From NCBI GenBank assembly GCA_030147525.1, contig JASBVF010000041.1, positions 1 through 56,739 of the forward strand: DNA of 56,739 nucleotides. The letters run 5' to 3'. The notes beneath the pieces are model-generated. The model saw only the letters and a list, made by a program, of their open reading frames with translations. It was not told the origin of the DNA and did no database searches. Both the position numbers and the translations under genes were made by a program. The stretch is from Bacteroidota bacterium (GTDB lineage: Bacteria; Bacteroidota; Bacteroidia; Chitinophagales; Saprospiraceae). Positions 24,367-33,256 of the stretch are shown piece by piece; positions within the stretch are counted from its first letter, which is position 1, and each line of letters begins with the position of its first letter.

Positions 24367-25098
24367 CTATCTTCTTTCGATATCAATGGAGTAAGTAAAT
24401 CCGTCGCCTTTGTAATACACCTTATTAAATTCCACGATCCGCCCGTCCGTATCGATGACCAACCGCTGCCGGAACAGCACCGGCGACCCCGGCTCCACGC
24501 CAAATTTGGCTGCCAATGTCTCCTCCGCCATGATGGCGCTGATTTCTTCTCTTGAAACTGACACGATGACGCCCAAATCCTCTTCCAGCATTTCATACAA
24601 AGGCTTCCTGAAACGCTCGGTACCGTCCATTTTCAGGCGGGGGTGAAACCACGAAACCGACAGCAGGCTTGGCCCGTCGGAGGCGCCCCGCAGCCTCGAC
24701 AACTGAATCACTTTCGTGCCTTTTTTGATATGCATCACCTCTGCGACCTCCTCCGTAGCGGGGACGGTTTGCACATCAAGGTCGAAGTTGACTACATCCA
24801 GCCCCCTCGATTTCATCTCTTTGGTGAAACTCCACCAACTGTCCAGCCGGGTAGGGATGCGCCGGGGTACGACTTTGGTGCCGACTCCTTTTTTGCGTAC
24901 CAACAGTCCCTCGTTGACCAATTTGCTGATCGCATGGCGAACTGTATTGCGGGCAACGCCGAGCTGTTCGGCGATGTCAACTTCTTTCGGTAAAAACTCG
25001 CCGTTGCGATAGGCGGGCTGTTCGATGAGGTCACGCATCATTTTTTCCACCTTGCTGTGTAAAGGGGCTTTGCTTTCGGTGTCAATTTTTATTTGCAT
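24367..25098 (-). CDS. GntR-family regulator, HutC subfamily
   Basis: A 243-residue regulator. Residues about 12-78 form a GntR winged helix (FLPKEVDIAEQLGVARNTVRHAISKLVNEGLLVRKKGVGTKV); the rest is a UTRA ligand-binding domain of the HutC type (VIQLSRLRGASDGPSLL, GSPVLFRQRLVIDTDGRIVEF). Such regulators usually repress a catabolic operon until a sugar or sugar phosphate binds. It is first in the SusCD/GH92 operon, and a perfect palindrome carrying the HutC core GTTTAAAC lies between its promoter and its start codon, so autorepression and control of the whole operon are likely. Most PULs use hybrid two-component, ECF or AraC regulators; a GntR regulator here is less usual. Confidence 0.93.
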   Translation of the reverse strand: MQIKIDTESKAPLHSKVEKMMRDLIEQPAYRNGEFLPKEVDIAEQLGVARNTVRHAISKLVNEGLLVRKKGVGTKVVPRRIPTRLDSWWSFTKEMKSRGLDVVNFDLDVQTVPATEEVAEVMHIKKGTKVIQLSRLRGASDGPSLLSVSWFHPRLKMDGTERFRKPLYEMLEEDLGVIVSVSREEISAIMAEETLAAKFGVEPGSPVLFRQRLVIDTDGRIVEFNKVYYKGDGFTYSIDIERR

Positions 25099-25105
25099 AG
25101 GGTGG

Positions 25106-25119
25106 TATGTTTAAACATA
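25106..25119. promoter_or_regulatory. GntR/HutC operator candidate (perfect 14-bp palindrome)
   Basis: TATGTTTAAACATA is a perfect palindrome whose centre GTTTAAAC fits the HutC-subfamily operator pattern GTnTAnAC. It begins two bases downstream of the -7 box of the GntR promoter, so it should cover the transcription start. A bound dimer would block initiation. Confidence 0.65.
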
Positions 25120-25120
25120 G

Positions 25121-25150
25121 CGAAGGTAGGATAATTTTTTGCCGGTCAAA
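25121..25150 (-). promoter_or_regulatory. Promoter of the GntR-SusCD operon
   Basis: On the minus strand: TTTG (25150-25147), 18-base spacer, TACCTTCG (25128-25121). This is one mismatch from the Bacteroidota TAnnTTTG -7 consensus with correct spacing to a -33 TTTG. The start of transcription would be near 25116, about 18 bases before the ATG. Confidence 0.6.
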
Positions 25151-25451
25151 CTATTTCCGCTTTTTTTCTTGTAAAAATTCTTTGCCGGGAAGTGAAGGCC
25201 GGAAAACTTTTGGAAGGTGGCGTTTCTACAAAATTATTGCCTTCATCATGTCGAGATTACGATGTAACCTGCTGTTTTTCAGCAAAATAAAACTCAATGC
25301 CACCGTTATTGCCTTGTTGATTTGCTACCAGGCGGGAGGGCGTTTTTTCAAAAAAAACAGGCGTTAAACTGCCGGAGCCGACCATTTAGATTAGCGTAAA
25401 AAAGAAGAGAAAATTGACTTACAGGATTGTATTTATTCACTGCCGGCCGGG
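25151..25451. other. Intergenic region upstream of the GntR operon
   Basis: About 300 bases between the GntR promoter and the 3' end of the lectin gene. I see no convincing gene; an 86-codon plus-strand frame here is basic, has no family features and overlaps the promoter. No hairpin repeat of the C-free type is present. Confidence 0.5.
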
Positions 25452-27095
25452 TTATTTCATCAAAACCACATCACCCTCCAGCAAAGCAACTTTGCCATCC
25501 CTAAACTCCACTTCTGCCAGCCACACATACACCCCCTGCGCTGCTTTTTTGCCCCGGATCAAACCATTCCAGCCCTGGTCAAAACTATTCGGTTGAAAAT
25601 TTTCATTGGAAAAAACAAGCCCGCCCCAGCGGTCGTACACCCTGAAAAAGCGCACCACGCCCACGTCGCCGCCGTCGAACGGCAGGAACACGTCGTTGAT
25701 GCCGTCGTTGTTGGGTGAAAATGCGTTGGGGAAATACACCTGCCGGCAATCCTCGAAGCCCACATCGATGCTCGCTGTCGCCTCGCCGCACTCGTTGGAG
25801 ATGAGGACGGAGTAGGCGCCCGGCGTTTCGATTGTCCGGGTGGGCACGGTCAGGCCGTCGTCCCAGAGGAAGTCAAAATCGCCGCTGATGGTGGCGTCCA
25901 GCTCCAAAATTTGCTCAAAACACAGCACCGTATCCTGCCCCAGGCTGTTCGCCTTCGGCAACGGGATGACGGTGACGGACACCCGGTCATCAGCCACGCA
26001 GTAGTTGTCGATGGTCACCGTCACGGAGTAGAGGCCCGACTGCTGCACGTCGAGCGTGGCGGTTTTCGGGCCGCTGGACCACTGGTAGGTCACCGTGTCG
26101 GTACCGGAGGAGGTGGCGTCGAGCAGCAGCGGCTGCCCTTCGCAGAGGATGGTGTCCAGCCCCAGGTCAAAAAACACCGTGTCGCCATCGACGAACACGG
26201 TGATGGTGTCGTAAAACGGGTTGTTGCAAGGGTCGGTCACTTCGACGAGGTAGGTCGTCGTTTCATCCGGCTTGGCGATGGGGTTGGGGATGTTGGGATT
26301 GCTCAAGCCGGTGGCGGGCGTCCATTTATACTTTGTTCCGCCGCTTACTTTGAGTTGGTATTGGCCGCCGGGGCAAATGACCACATCCTCAAAGCCATCG
26401 AGGAAAGTGGTGTAGCTGAAACAGACCTGCTGAAGGTTGTTCGAACCGCCGGTCGAGGCGGTGAAACCCCAGAAAACCAGGGGGTCTCCGCCAAAAATTT
26501 CATTGACGATATCGCCGGTGTAGGTCAGGCGCAAATCACAGTCGAACCAGATTTCGAGCTTCATGACAGCGGCGTCCCAGTCGACCCGGAGCTTGTGCCA
26601 GTTGCAGTCTTCGATGTTGGGTTTGGTGGCATTGGCCTGTACGGGGCCTGCGAGGTTAGAAGGTCCATTGTGGTTGAGGTCACCATTTTTACTAACCGCT
26701 ATGTGGTCGTAGGACGGGTCGCCGAGGTTACCATTCTGCCAGGTGTCGAATTCGATGCCCAGCGACGGCGCCACGCCCTGAAAACCAAGCCCCTCCCCCG
26801 CCTGCCCGACGGAAGTGCTGAGCGGCTGAAATCCGAAAAGGATACCGTCAGCGCCGTCGGCGTCCTTGCACCCGAATTTGAGATCCATGATGACCTGAAA
26901 GGAGTTGTTCAGGTTGATTTTATCAACGTTCCAAATGGAGCCGGCAATGAAATTATTAGCGGTGGTCAGCGTCCAGCAGGTGTCGTTGAGGACGGTGGCC
27001 GAGCCGTTGAGGTGAAACTGTGCCTGGGCGTTTTGAATAAAAAACACCAGGCAAACGGGCAGAAAAATGCGTGCAGGGCGGAGTGTTGTTTTCAT
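25452..27095 (-). CDS. Secreted L-type-lectin protein with gliding-type C-terminal domain
   Basis: A 547-residue secreted protein. After a signal peptide (VCLVFFIQNAQAQ) comes a legume/L-type lectin domain to about residue 230 (GADGILFGFQP, PSLGIEFDTWQNGN, DCNWHKLRVDWD). Then follow Ig/PKD-like segments (ICPGGQYQLKVSGG, LCEGQPLLLDATSSG) and a gliding-motility-associated C-terminal (type B T9SS sorting) domain with YFPNAFSPNNDGINDVF and DRWGGLVF. It should be exported by the type IX system and bind carbohydrate outside the cell. It lies alone, 350 bp from the GntR operon, so a link with mannan capture is possible but unproven. Confidence 0.88.
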   Translation of the reverse strand: MKTTLRPARIFLPVCLVFFIQNAQAQFHLNGSATVLNDTCWTLTTANNFIAGSIWNVDKINLNNSFQVIMDLKFGCKDADGADGILFGFQPLSTSVGQAGEGLGFQGVAPSLGIEFDTWQNGNLGDPSYDHIAVSKNGDLNHNGPSNLAGPVQANATKPNIEDCNWHKLRVDWDAAVMKLEIWFDCDLRLTYTGDIVNEIFGGDPLVFWGFTASTGGSNNLQQVCFSYTTFLDGFEDVVICPGGQYQLKVSGGTKYKWTPATGLSNPNIPNPIAKPDETTTYLVEVTDPCNNPFYDTITVFVDGDTVFFDLGLDTILCEGQPLLLDATSSGTDTVTYQWSSGPKTATLDVQQSGLYSVTVTIDNYCVADDRVSVTVIPLPKANSLGQDTVLCFEQILELDATISGDFDFLWDDGLTVPTRTIETPGAYSVLISNECGEATASIDVGFEDCRQVYFPNAFSPNNDGINDVFLPFDGGDVGVVRFFRVYDRWGGLVFSNENFQPNSFDQGWNGLIRGKKAAQGVYVWLAEVEFRDGKVALLEGDVVLMK

Positions 27096-27318
27096 GGTGT
27101 AAATGTAGCGAAACCGGACGTGGTGAAAAAAGGGGAAAGGAGGTAAGTCATACAGGTTTCAAAAAAACAGTCCCCGGTCAGCAGGACGACATGCCCCCGG
27201 TGTGCCGTTTTTATTTTTTAAAAAAATCCATCGTTTTCTTTCGGACAACCGCTACTTTGCGCCCACGAACAACTTGTCTTGATTCTTTTTTCAAAATAAA
27301 AAACTAAACCGGTAAATC

Positions 27319-28761
27319 ATGTCAGTCAAAAATTCAACAGAAAAAAAATCCCTCAACCGCAGAGATTTTGTTAAAACCGCCGGCCTCGGTGCAGCCGGTT
27401 TTATGATCGTTCCCCGCCACGTGCTGGGCAAAGGCTACCGCCCGCCGAGCGACAAGCTTAACATCGCCCTCATCGGAGCCGGCGGCAAGGGTGAAGCCCA
27501 CCGTGACACCTTGAAAAAAGGTGAAAACTTCGTCGCTTTCTGCGATGTGGACGACGTGCGGGCGAAGAGCACCTACGAGATGTTCCCGAAAGTGCCCCGC
27601 TACCGGGACTACCGCAAAATGCTGGATGAAATGGGCAAGTCTATCGATGCCTGCGTGATCGCCACGCCCGACCATACCCACGCTGTCATCACCATGGCCT
27701 GCATGCAGATGGGCAAACACGTTTACGTTGAAAAACCGCTGACGCACAGCATCTGGGAAGCCCGGGAGTTGCTGAAAGCAGCCAAAAAATACAAGGTCGT
27801 CACGCAGATGGGTAACCAGGGTGCTTCGATGGATTGCAACCGGGAGGTCGTCGAGTGGATCCAGTCCGGCACCATCGGTGACGTAACCCGTGTGCACGTC
27901 TGGACGAACCGGCCCGTATGGCCGCAAGGCGTACCCACGCCCACCGAAAAAGTGCCCGTGCCCATCACGCTCGATTGGGACCTCTGGCAAGGCCCCGCAG
28001 CCGTGCGGGATTACAACCCGGCCTACCTCCCGTTCAAATGGCGGGGCTGGTGGGAGTACGGCACCGGCGCCTTCGGCGACATGGGCTGCCACCTCGTCGA
28101 TCCGGCTTACCGTGCGCTGAAACTGACCACGCCGACTTCCGTGGAAGCCAGCGCAACGACCGTCTGGGTCGGCGATTTTGTGGAAGCGAACTACACCGAC
28201 AGCTGCCCGCCGTCGAGTTTGGTGAAAATGCAATTCCCGGCCCGGGAAGGCATGCCCGAATGTGAGCTCTGGTGGTATGACGGCGGCATCCGCCCGATGC
28301 GGCCTGAAGAACTCGGCCCGAACGAGGAGTTCGGAAGCTGGGACGGCGGCGTGCTGTTCGAAGGCTCGAAAGGCAAGATGATGTGTGGTATTTTCGGTGA
28401 AAACCCGACCCTTCTGCCCACCTCCCGCATGAAAGAAGTGAAAGCGCCGAAGCCCTGGCTCAAGCGGGTGAAAGGCGACCACCAGGAAGTATGGGCCGAA
28501 GCCTGCAAAGGCAACGGCGAACCGACTTCCCCGTTCGAGTACGCCGTACCGCTGACCGAATCGCTGCTCATCGGCAACCTGGCCGTGCGGTGCTACGACA
28601 TCAAAAAACTGCAACCCGGCAAAACGCCGACCTCCTGGGCGCCTTACGACTACCCCGGCCGCATCCGCCTCCAATGGGACAGCGAGAACGTGCGGGTCAC
28701 GAATTTTGAAGAAGCCAATCTTTTTGTGAAACGAGAATACCGGAAGGGGTGGAGTCTTTGA
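27319..28761 (+). CDS. Tat-exported Gfo/Idh/MocA-family oxidoreductase
   Basis: A 480-residue NAD(P)-dependent oxidoreductase with a twin-arginine signal (NRRDFVKTAGLGAAGFM) and an N-terminal Rossmann fold (NIALIGAGGKGEAHRDTL). The EKP motif characteristic of the family is present (VYVEKPLTHSIWEA), followed by a Gfo/Idh/MocA C-terminal domain (WEYGTGAFGDMGCHLVD). Exported members act on sugars or glycosides, some with a tightly bound cofactor. Substrate unknown. The gene is monocistronic and convergent with murQ. Its TGA stop (28759-28761) falls at the edge of the TTTGAGG hairpin. Confidence 0.92.
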   Translation: MSVKNSTEKKSLNRRDFVKTAGLGAAGFMIVPRHVLGKGYRPPSDKLNIALIGAGGKGEAHRDTLKKGENFVAFCDVDDVRAKSTYEMFPKVPRYRDYRKMLDEMGKSIDACVIATPDHTHAVITMACMQMGKHVYVEKPLTHSIWEARELLKAAKKYKVVTQMGNQGASMDCNREVVEWIQSGTIGDVTRVHVWTNRPVWPQGVPTPTEKVPVPITLDWDLWQGPAAVRDYNPAYLPFKWRGWWEYGTGAFGDMGCHLVDPAYRALKLTTPTSVEASATTVWVGDFVEANYTDSCPPSSLVKMQFPAREGMPECELWWYDGGIRPMRPEELGPNEEFGSWDGGVLFEGSKGKMMCGIFGENPTLLPTSRMKEVKAPKPWLKRVKGDHQEVWAEACKGNGEPTSPFEYAVPLTESLLIGNLAVRCYDIKKLQPGKTPTSWAPYDYPGRIRLQWDSENVRVTNFEEANLFVKREYRKGWSL

Positions 28762-28845
28762 GGGGATTGAGGGGTTTGAATTGTTTGAGGGGTTTGAGGA
28801 GACGCCTCGAACAATTCAAACCCCTCAAACAATTCAAACTCCCAA
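28759..28845. repeat. C-free-arm hairpin, TTTGAGGGG family, between convergent genes
   Basis: Positions 28757-28802 contain no C. TTTGAATTGTTTGAGGGG-type sequence at 28775-28797 pairs perfectly over 23 bp with 28816-28838. Both neighbouring genes end inside it: the oxidoreductase stop at 28761 and the murQ stop at 28834-28836 each use the TGA inside a TTTGA word. Confidence 0.88.
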
Positions 28846-29643
28846 ATACGCATCCACGGCAGCACGCACGCTGCCATGCTGGATGAGCAATTTTTTAGCC
28901 TCCTGGTAAACGAGGCTGGTATCCTGCGCCACCATTTTGGCGCCCCGGTCGAGGAGTTTGTTGTTGGTGAGTTGCATGTCTACCATTTTATTGTCTTTGA
29001 CCCTGCCAAGCTGGATCATGAGCGAGGTGGAGATCATGTTCAGGACAAGTTTTTGAGCGGTGCCGGATTTCATGCGGGTGCTGCCGGTGACGAATTCCGG
29101 CCCGACGATCACTTCCACAGGAAAGTCGGAAGCAGCAGCCAGCGGCGAGCCGGGATTGCAGGTAATGCAGCCGGTGACGATACCGTTCTCCCGGCAATCC
29201 TGGAGGCCGCCGACGACGTAGGGCGTCGTTCCGGAGGCGGCAATTCCGATTACAATATCCTGGCTATCAATGTGGTGTAACTTCAGATCTTCCCATGCCT
29301 GGGTGAGGCTGTCTTCGGCGTGTTCAATCGACTTGCGGATGGCCTGGTCGCCTCCGGCAATGACGGCGATGACCATTTCGGGTGAAACGCCATACGTTGG
29401 CGGGCATTCGGAGGCATCCACCACAGCGAGGCGGCCGCTGGTACCGGCGCCGATGTAAAACAGGCGGCCGCCCTCCTTCACTTTTTTAACAATGGCCTCT
29501 ACCAACGGATGAATGGCAGGAATGGCCTTTTCAACGGCGAAAGGAACCGTTTTGTCTTCGTTGCTAATATTTTGAAGAATCTCTACTACCGTCATTTTTT
29601 CGAGGTGACGATGAAGAGAGGGTTGTTCGGTAACTTTTTCCAT
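28834..29643 (-). CDS. murQ: N-acetylmuramic acid 6-phosphate etherase
   Basis: A 269-residue SIS-domain enzyme that removes the lactyl ether from N-acetylmuramic acid 6-phosphate, yielding GlcNAc-6-phosphate in peptidoglycan recycling (EC 4.2.1.126). Motifs: the start EKVTEQPSLHRHLEKMTVVE, LFYIGAGTSGRLAVVDASE, SGTTPYVVGGL and the family signature ITCNPGSPLA. The SIS-domain Glu in DASECPPTYG fits the catalytic position. Length is at the lower end for the family. No other cell-wall recycling gene adjoins. Confidence 0.95.
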   Translation of the reverse strand: MEKVTEQPSLHRHLEKMTVVEILQNISNEDKTVPFAVEKAIPAIHPLVEAIVKKVKEGGRLFYIGAGTSGRLAVVDASECPPTYGVSPEMVIAVIAGGDQAIRKSIEHAEDSLTQAWEDLKLHHIDSQDIVIGIAASGTTPYVVGGLQDCRENGIVTGCITCNPGSPLAAASDFPVEVIVGPEFVTGSTRMKSGTAQKLVLNMISTSLMIQLGRVKDNKMVDMQLTNNKLLDRGAKMVAQDTSLVYQEAKKLLIQHGSVRAAVDAYLGV

Positions 29644-29738
29644 GAGCGGTGCGAGTTGGTTTTTGAAGGGGTGAAATTAAGGAATTTAACTGGACGTGGA
29701 GGAGGCTCTGCCTTCCGCAGGTGACTCTGCCGGAGGTA

Positions 29739-30338
29739 TTATTCTCTTAAAAAAACAAGCTCTTCGTCGTCAGACATGCGTGCGATGACGGAAGGTTCGC
29801 CCATTTCCTTCACCATTTGCCGGTGTTTGACCACATAATCGATGCCCTCGATGATGGCAGAACTTATTTCACCAAAATGATTAGGATAAGGTGCCCCGGC
29901 CAAATGAGCCGGTTCAGCAACCACCGGCTTACCGAAGGCCTCCAGCAAGGAAAGGCAAAAATCATCCTGCGGAATGCGGAAAGCCACACTACCGTCGGGA
30001 CTGAGAGCGTTTTGAGGAAGCTGCGTTCCCTTATCGTACACAATGGTCAGAGGCCTGGTGTGGAAAAGCAAGAGCGTCTCAATCCGTGGATGGACATTGT
30101 CAACGTACTGCTTAAGCATGTCGATGGAGGAAGACAGCAGGATAAAAGGCTCTGCATTTTTGCTGCTGCGAAGATTTCGTATTCGCTCCACAGCCGCTGT
30201 ATTGGTGGCATCGCAACCAACACACCAAATCGTGTCGGTAGGGAAGAGAATAAGTCCTCCACTTTCAAGGGTTGTGATAACTGGTTCTAAAATGTAGTTT
30301 TGAACCATGCAGGTGTTCCGGTTTGTATAAGTTTGCAT
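29739..30338 (-). CDS. Sua5/YciO/YrdC-family protein (threonylcarbamoyl-AMP synthase)
   Basis: A 199-residue YrdC-fold protein. These enzymes make threonylcarbamoyl-AMP from threonine, bicarbonate and ATP for the t6A modification of tRNA. Visible are GGLILFPTDTIWCVGCDATN near the N-terminus, the KNAEPFILL segment and SVAFRIPQDDF. The start is uncertain; the Met at codon 11 (30308) would also give a good family start. It may be a YciO-type paralogue rather than the essential TsaC/Sua5. It follows murQ upstream on the same strand with a 95 bp gap. Confidence 0.88.
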   Translation of the reverse strand: MQTYTNRNTCMVQNYILEPVITTLESGGLILFPTDTIWCVGCDATNTAAVERIRNLRSSKNAEPFILLSSSIDMLKQYVDNVHPRIETLLLFHTRPLTIVYDKGTQLPQNALSPDGSVAFRIPQDDFCLSLLEAFGKPVVAEPAHLAGAPYPNHFGEISSAIIEGIDYVVKHRQMVKEMGEPSVIARMSDDEELVFLRE

Positions 30339-30875
30339 TAGGTGACTTTAGGTGTACAGGTTGAATGAATGCCGGTTTGAAAGAAACAGAATCGTAAAAT
30401 TGATTAACGTGAAAACATCTTGCTCAATTACAGCGTGACCTCGACTTTGTCACGACATTTAACGCTTTTAATCAGTGGCAGCGCAGCGCAAACACCTAAA
30501 AATGTTGCCTATCTTGCACTTTCAATGAATGTATTTAAAAATTATTTCTGCGGTAAAATGTTTACAGTACTTTCAGGTTTTAATAATGAGTAAAAATTGT
30601 AAACTTGAATAATATTGTAAACCAGTATCAGATAATTGCATTAATTACGGCATGCTTGCTAAAATTTCCGAACCGGTGTATTTTGTCAAATTGATGCAAA
30701 GACCTGAAGAATATGCCGAATATTTAACATCCAGACAGAGAAAATGACGGAACAGTGAACATCTGAATTTTTAATTTCGAACTCACCTATCCTTACCATG
30801 AATTTCACCTGTCAATATACAAAAAACGGAGGAGGCTTCGGGAAGTTGCCAAAATCAATCCTCAAAAAATTTGTT
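30339..30875. other. AT-rich intergenic region before the PKD-protein gene
   Basis: A 537-base stretch between divergent genes. It is AT-rich, with no convincing gene. A TATCTTGC sequence near 30509 is one mismatch from the Bacteroidota -7 box. The last 78 bases form an open extension of the next reading frame that I regard as untranslated. No word-type hairpin was found. Confidence 0.5.
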
Positions 30876-33140
30876 ATGTCCAGTTTCAAAAGTCTTCAAA
30901 AGGTATTCTTCATCGCTACGACTTGGATGCTGGCTGCGCTCCAACTACAAGCTGCCCACATCATCGGCGGTGAAATAACCTACGAATGTACCGGAAGCGG
31001 CCAGTATAAATTCACGATGAAAATCTACCGGGACTGCAACGGCGGCGGTGCTCCGTTCGATTCGGGACCGGGCGCTCCCTTTGCAGGCACTGTAACAGTT
31101 TACCAGGGAAATTCAAGCGTCCCGATGCAAACACTCAACTTGAATGCACCCGACATCACCAATATTTTACCCAACCTGAGTAATCCCTGCCTCATTGCAC
31201 CACCCAACGTCTGTGTCGAACAAGGAATTTATATTTTTAACCTAAACCTTCCGGTCAGCAATCAAAGTTACCATATTGTTTATCAGCGTTGCTGCCGTAA
31301 CAACACCATCACAAACATTGTGGCGCCCGGCGAAACCGGCGCAACTTACTACATCGAACTGACACCGCTCGGACAGCAGTTCTGCAACAGCAGCCCCACT
31401 TTTAATGAATTCCCACCCATCGTTATCTGCACGGGCGAGCCCATCAATTTTGATCATTCCGCAACTGACCCGGACGGCGATATGCTGGTTTACGAACTTT
31501 GCACCCCGTTCATTGGCGGAGGAACCGACCAAACGAACGCTACTGCGCCCGACGGCGTTGCACCGAACCCGGATATGCCGCCTCCTTTTGGTGCTGTGAA
31601 TTTTGTCGCTCCGCTATATTCATTCATGAACCCCTTGGGAGGAAATCCTCCACTGGCCATTAATGCTTCAACAGGGTTTATGACAGGTGTGCCCAACATT
31701 ACCGGGCAATTTGTCGTGGGTGTCTGCGTCAAGGAATACCGGAACAATGAATTGTTGAGCATCGTCAGAAGAGATTTTCAGTTCAACATTGCCCAATGCG
31801 ACCCCACTGTGGTGGCTGACATCCGGGAAGACGAGTTAGTCGTGCTGCAGGGACAACAATATTACGTAGTGAATGCCTGCGGTGTAAACTCCGTGCAGTT
31901 TACCAATCAAAGTTTTCAACAAGCCTACATCAACACATTTAGCTGGGAGTTCGACATCAATGGCACCACTGAAACCTTCAATGCATGGAGTCCAACCGTT
32001 GAATTTCCGGGGACGGGAACTTATTTTGGCCAACTTTACCTGAACCCCGGCACGAGCTGTGGCGACACAGCCCTTATTCAGGTCAATGTTTACCCGGGAA
32101 TCGAATCCGACTTTTCGTTTCAATATGATACCTGTATCGCCGGGCCGGTTACCTTCACGGAAATGTCGTCCTCAGGAGCGGGGCCGGGTAGCATTATTTC
32201 CTGGGACTGGGAGTTCGGCGACGGCAACCTTTCCACTAACCCCAACCCTGTACATGTTTACCAAGTGCCGGGCGAGCTGCCGGTCAGCCTCATTGTCGAA
32301 GACACTAACGGTTGTACAGATACGAAAACAAAAATAGTACGCTACTTCCCGGTCCCCGAACTGCTGCTGGTGGCCCCCAGCGAGTACATCGGCTGCCAGC
32401 CAGCGGAAATATTTTTTGACAATCTTTCCTTCCCTGTCAATGAGAGTTACGATGTGCTGTGGACTTTCGGCGACGGCGGCACCAGTTTCGATATCAGCCC
32501 AACGTACGTGTACGAAGACCTGGGCGTTTTCACCGTTTCACTCAGCATCACTTCTCCGCTGGGATGCCACACGGACACAACCTGGGAGGACCTCATCACC
32601 GTACTGCCAAGCCCCATTGCCGGTTTTTCTTACATCCCAGACAAACTGAGTAACCTCAAGCCAACCGCCAGCTTTTTTGACGAATCAATCGATGCCTCAA
32701 AATGGAAATGGACCTTCGGCAACTCCGGTTTTTCAGTAGCTCAAAACCCCGTCCACACCTTTCCCGATACCGGCATTCAGGTGGTGCAATTGGTTGTGTT
32801 CCATGAAAGCGGCTGTACAGACACAGCCGTCCAAATATTGGATGTGGTACCGGAAGTGCGGTACTTCTTACCCAATGCTTTCACGCCTGATGGCGACGGT
32901 GTGAATGACGGATTTCGGGGAACCGGATCGATGGGTGGCTCTACCAACTTCAACATGACCATCTGGAACCGGTATGGTGAAAAACTTTTTGAAACCAACG
33001 ATCCTTTCCAGGCGTGGAACGGGCGAAAAAACAACACGGGCGACCTGGCACCTCAGGGCGTTTACGTCGTTGTTGTCACGTTCAGAGGCCCCAGAGGGGA
33101 ACCCTATGAATTGAGAGGTTACGCCACCTTGATCAAGTAG
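30876..33140 (+). CDS. Large secreted PKD protein with gliding-type C-terminal domain, copy 1
   Basis: A 754-residue secreted protein with a signal peptide ending LQLQAAH. The first 300 residues form a conserved domain starting HIIGGEITYECTG and containing IVYQRCCRNNTI and ATDPDGDMLVYELC. Then follow PKD-type beta domains (SWDWEFGDGNLS, VLWTFGDGGTSF, KWKWTFGNSGFS), and the protein ends with a gliding-motility-associated C-terminal domain (FLPNAFTPDGDGVNDGF ... WNRYGEKLFE) for type IX secretion. Likely a surface or matrix adhesin; function unproven. The start at the ATG at 30876 is chosen because the signal peptide follows; the open frame begins 26 codons earlier. A second copy follows directly. 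Confidence 0.88.
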   Translation: MSSFKSLQKVFFIATTWMLAALQLQAAHIIGGEITYECTGSGQYKFTMKIYRDCNGGGAPFDSGPGAPFAGTVTVYQGNSSVPMQTLNLNAPDITNILPNLSNPCLIAPPNVCVEQGIYIFNLNLPVSNQSYHIVYQRCCRNNTITNIVAPGETGATYYIELTPLGQQFCNSSPTFNEFPPIVICTGEPINFDHSATDPDGDMLVYELCTPFIGGGTDQTNATAPDGVAPNPDMPPPFGAVNFVAPLYSFMNPLGGNPPLAINASTGFMTGVPNITGQFVVGVCVKEYRNNELLSIVRRDFQFNIAQCDPTVVADIREDELVVLQGQQYYVVNACGVNSVQFTNQSFQQAYINTFSWEFDINGTTETFNAWSPTVEFPGTGTYFGQLYLNPGTSCGDTALIQVNVYPGIESDFSFQYDTCIAGPVTFTEMSSSGAGPGSIISWDWEFGDGNLSTNPNPVHVYQVPGELPVSLIVEDTNGCTDTKTKIVRYFPVPELLLVAPSEYIGCQPAEIFFDNLSFPVNESYDVLWTFGDGGTSFDISPTYVYEDLGVFTVSLSITSPLGCHTDTTWEDLITVLPSPIAGFSYIPDKLSNLKPTASFFDESIDASKWKWTFGNSGFSVAQNPVHTFPDTGIQVVQLVVFHESGCTDTAVQILDVVPEVRYFLPNAFTPDGDGVNDGFRGTGSMGGSTNFNMTIWNRYGEKLFETNDPFQAWNGRKNNTGDLAPQGVYVVVVTFRGPRGEPYELRGYATLIK

Positions 33141-33256
33141 CATAAAACCAGCTCCTCAGCACCTTATTTTTCCGGCTCCAAACCCGTCGCCGGGATCCCC
33201 GACCCTGTAAACCACAAATTGCGAAAAACAACCTTTAACACTAAAACATTCTCTGA

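Noticed and set aside
25107-25367. 86-codon plus-strand frame upstream of the GntR gene
   Set aside because: It overlaps the promoter and operator, has no family features and a composition typical of chance frames.
3587-28845. Word-type hairpins as Rho-independent terminators
   Set aside because: Most lack a T-run after the stem and lie between genes of one pathway; only 47319-47366 and the rplS hairpin look like true terminators.
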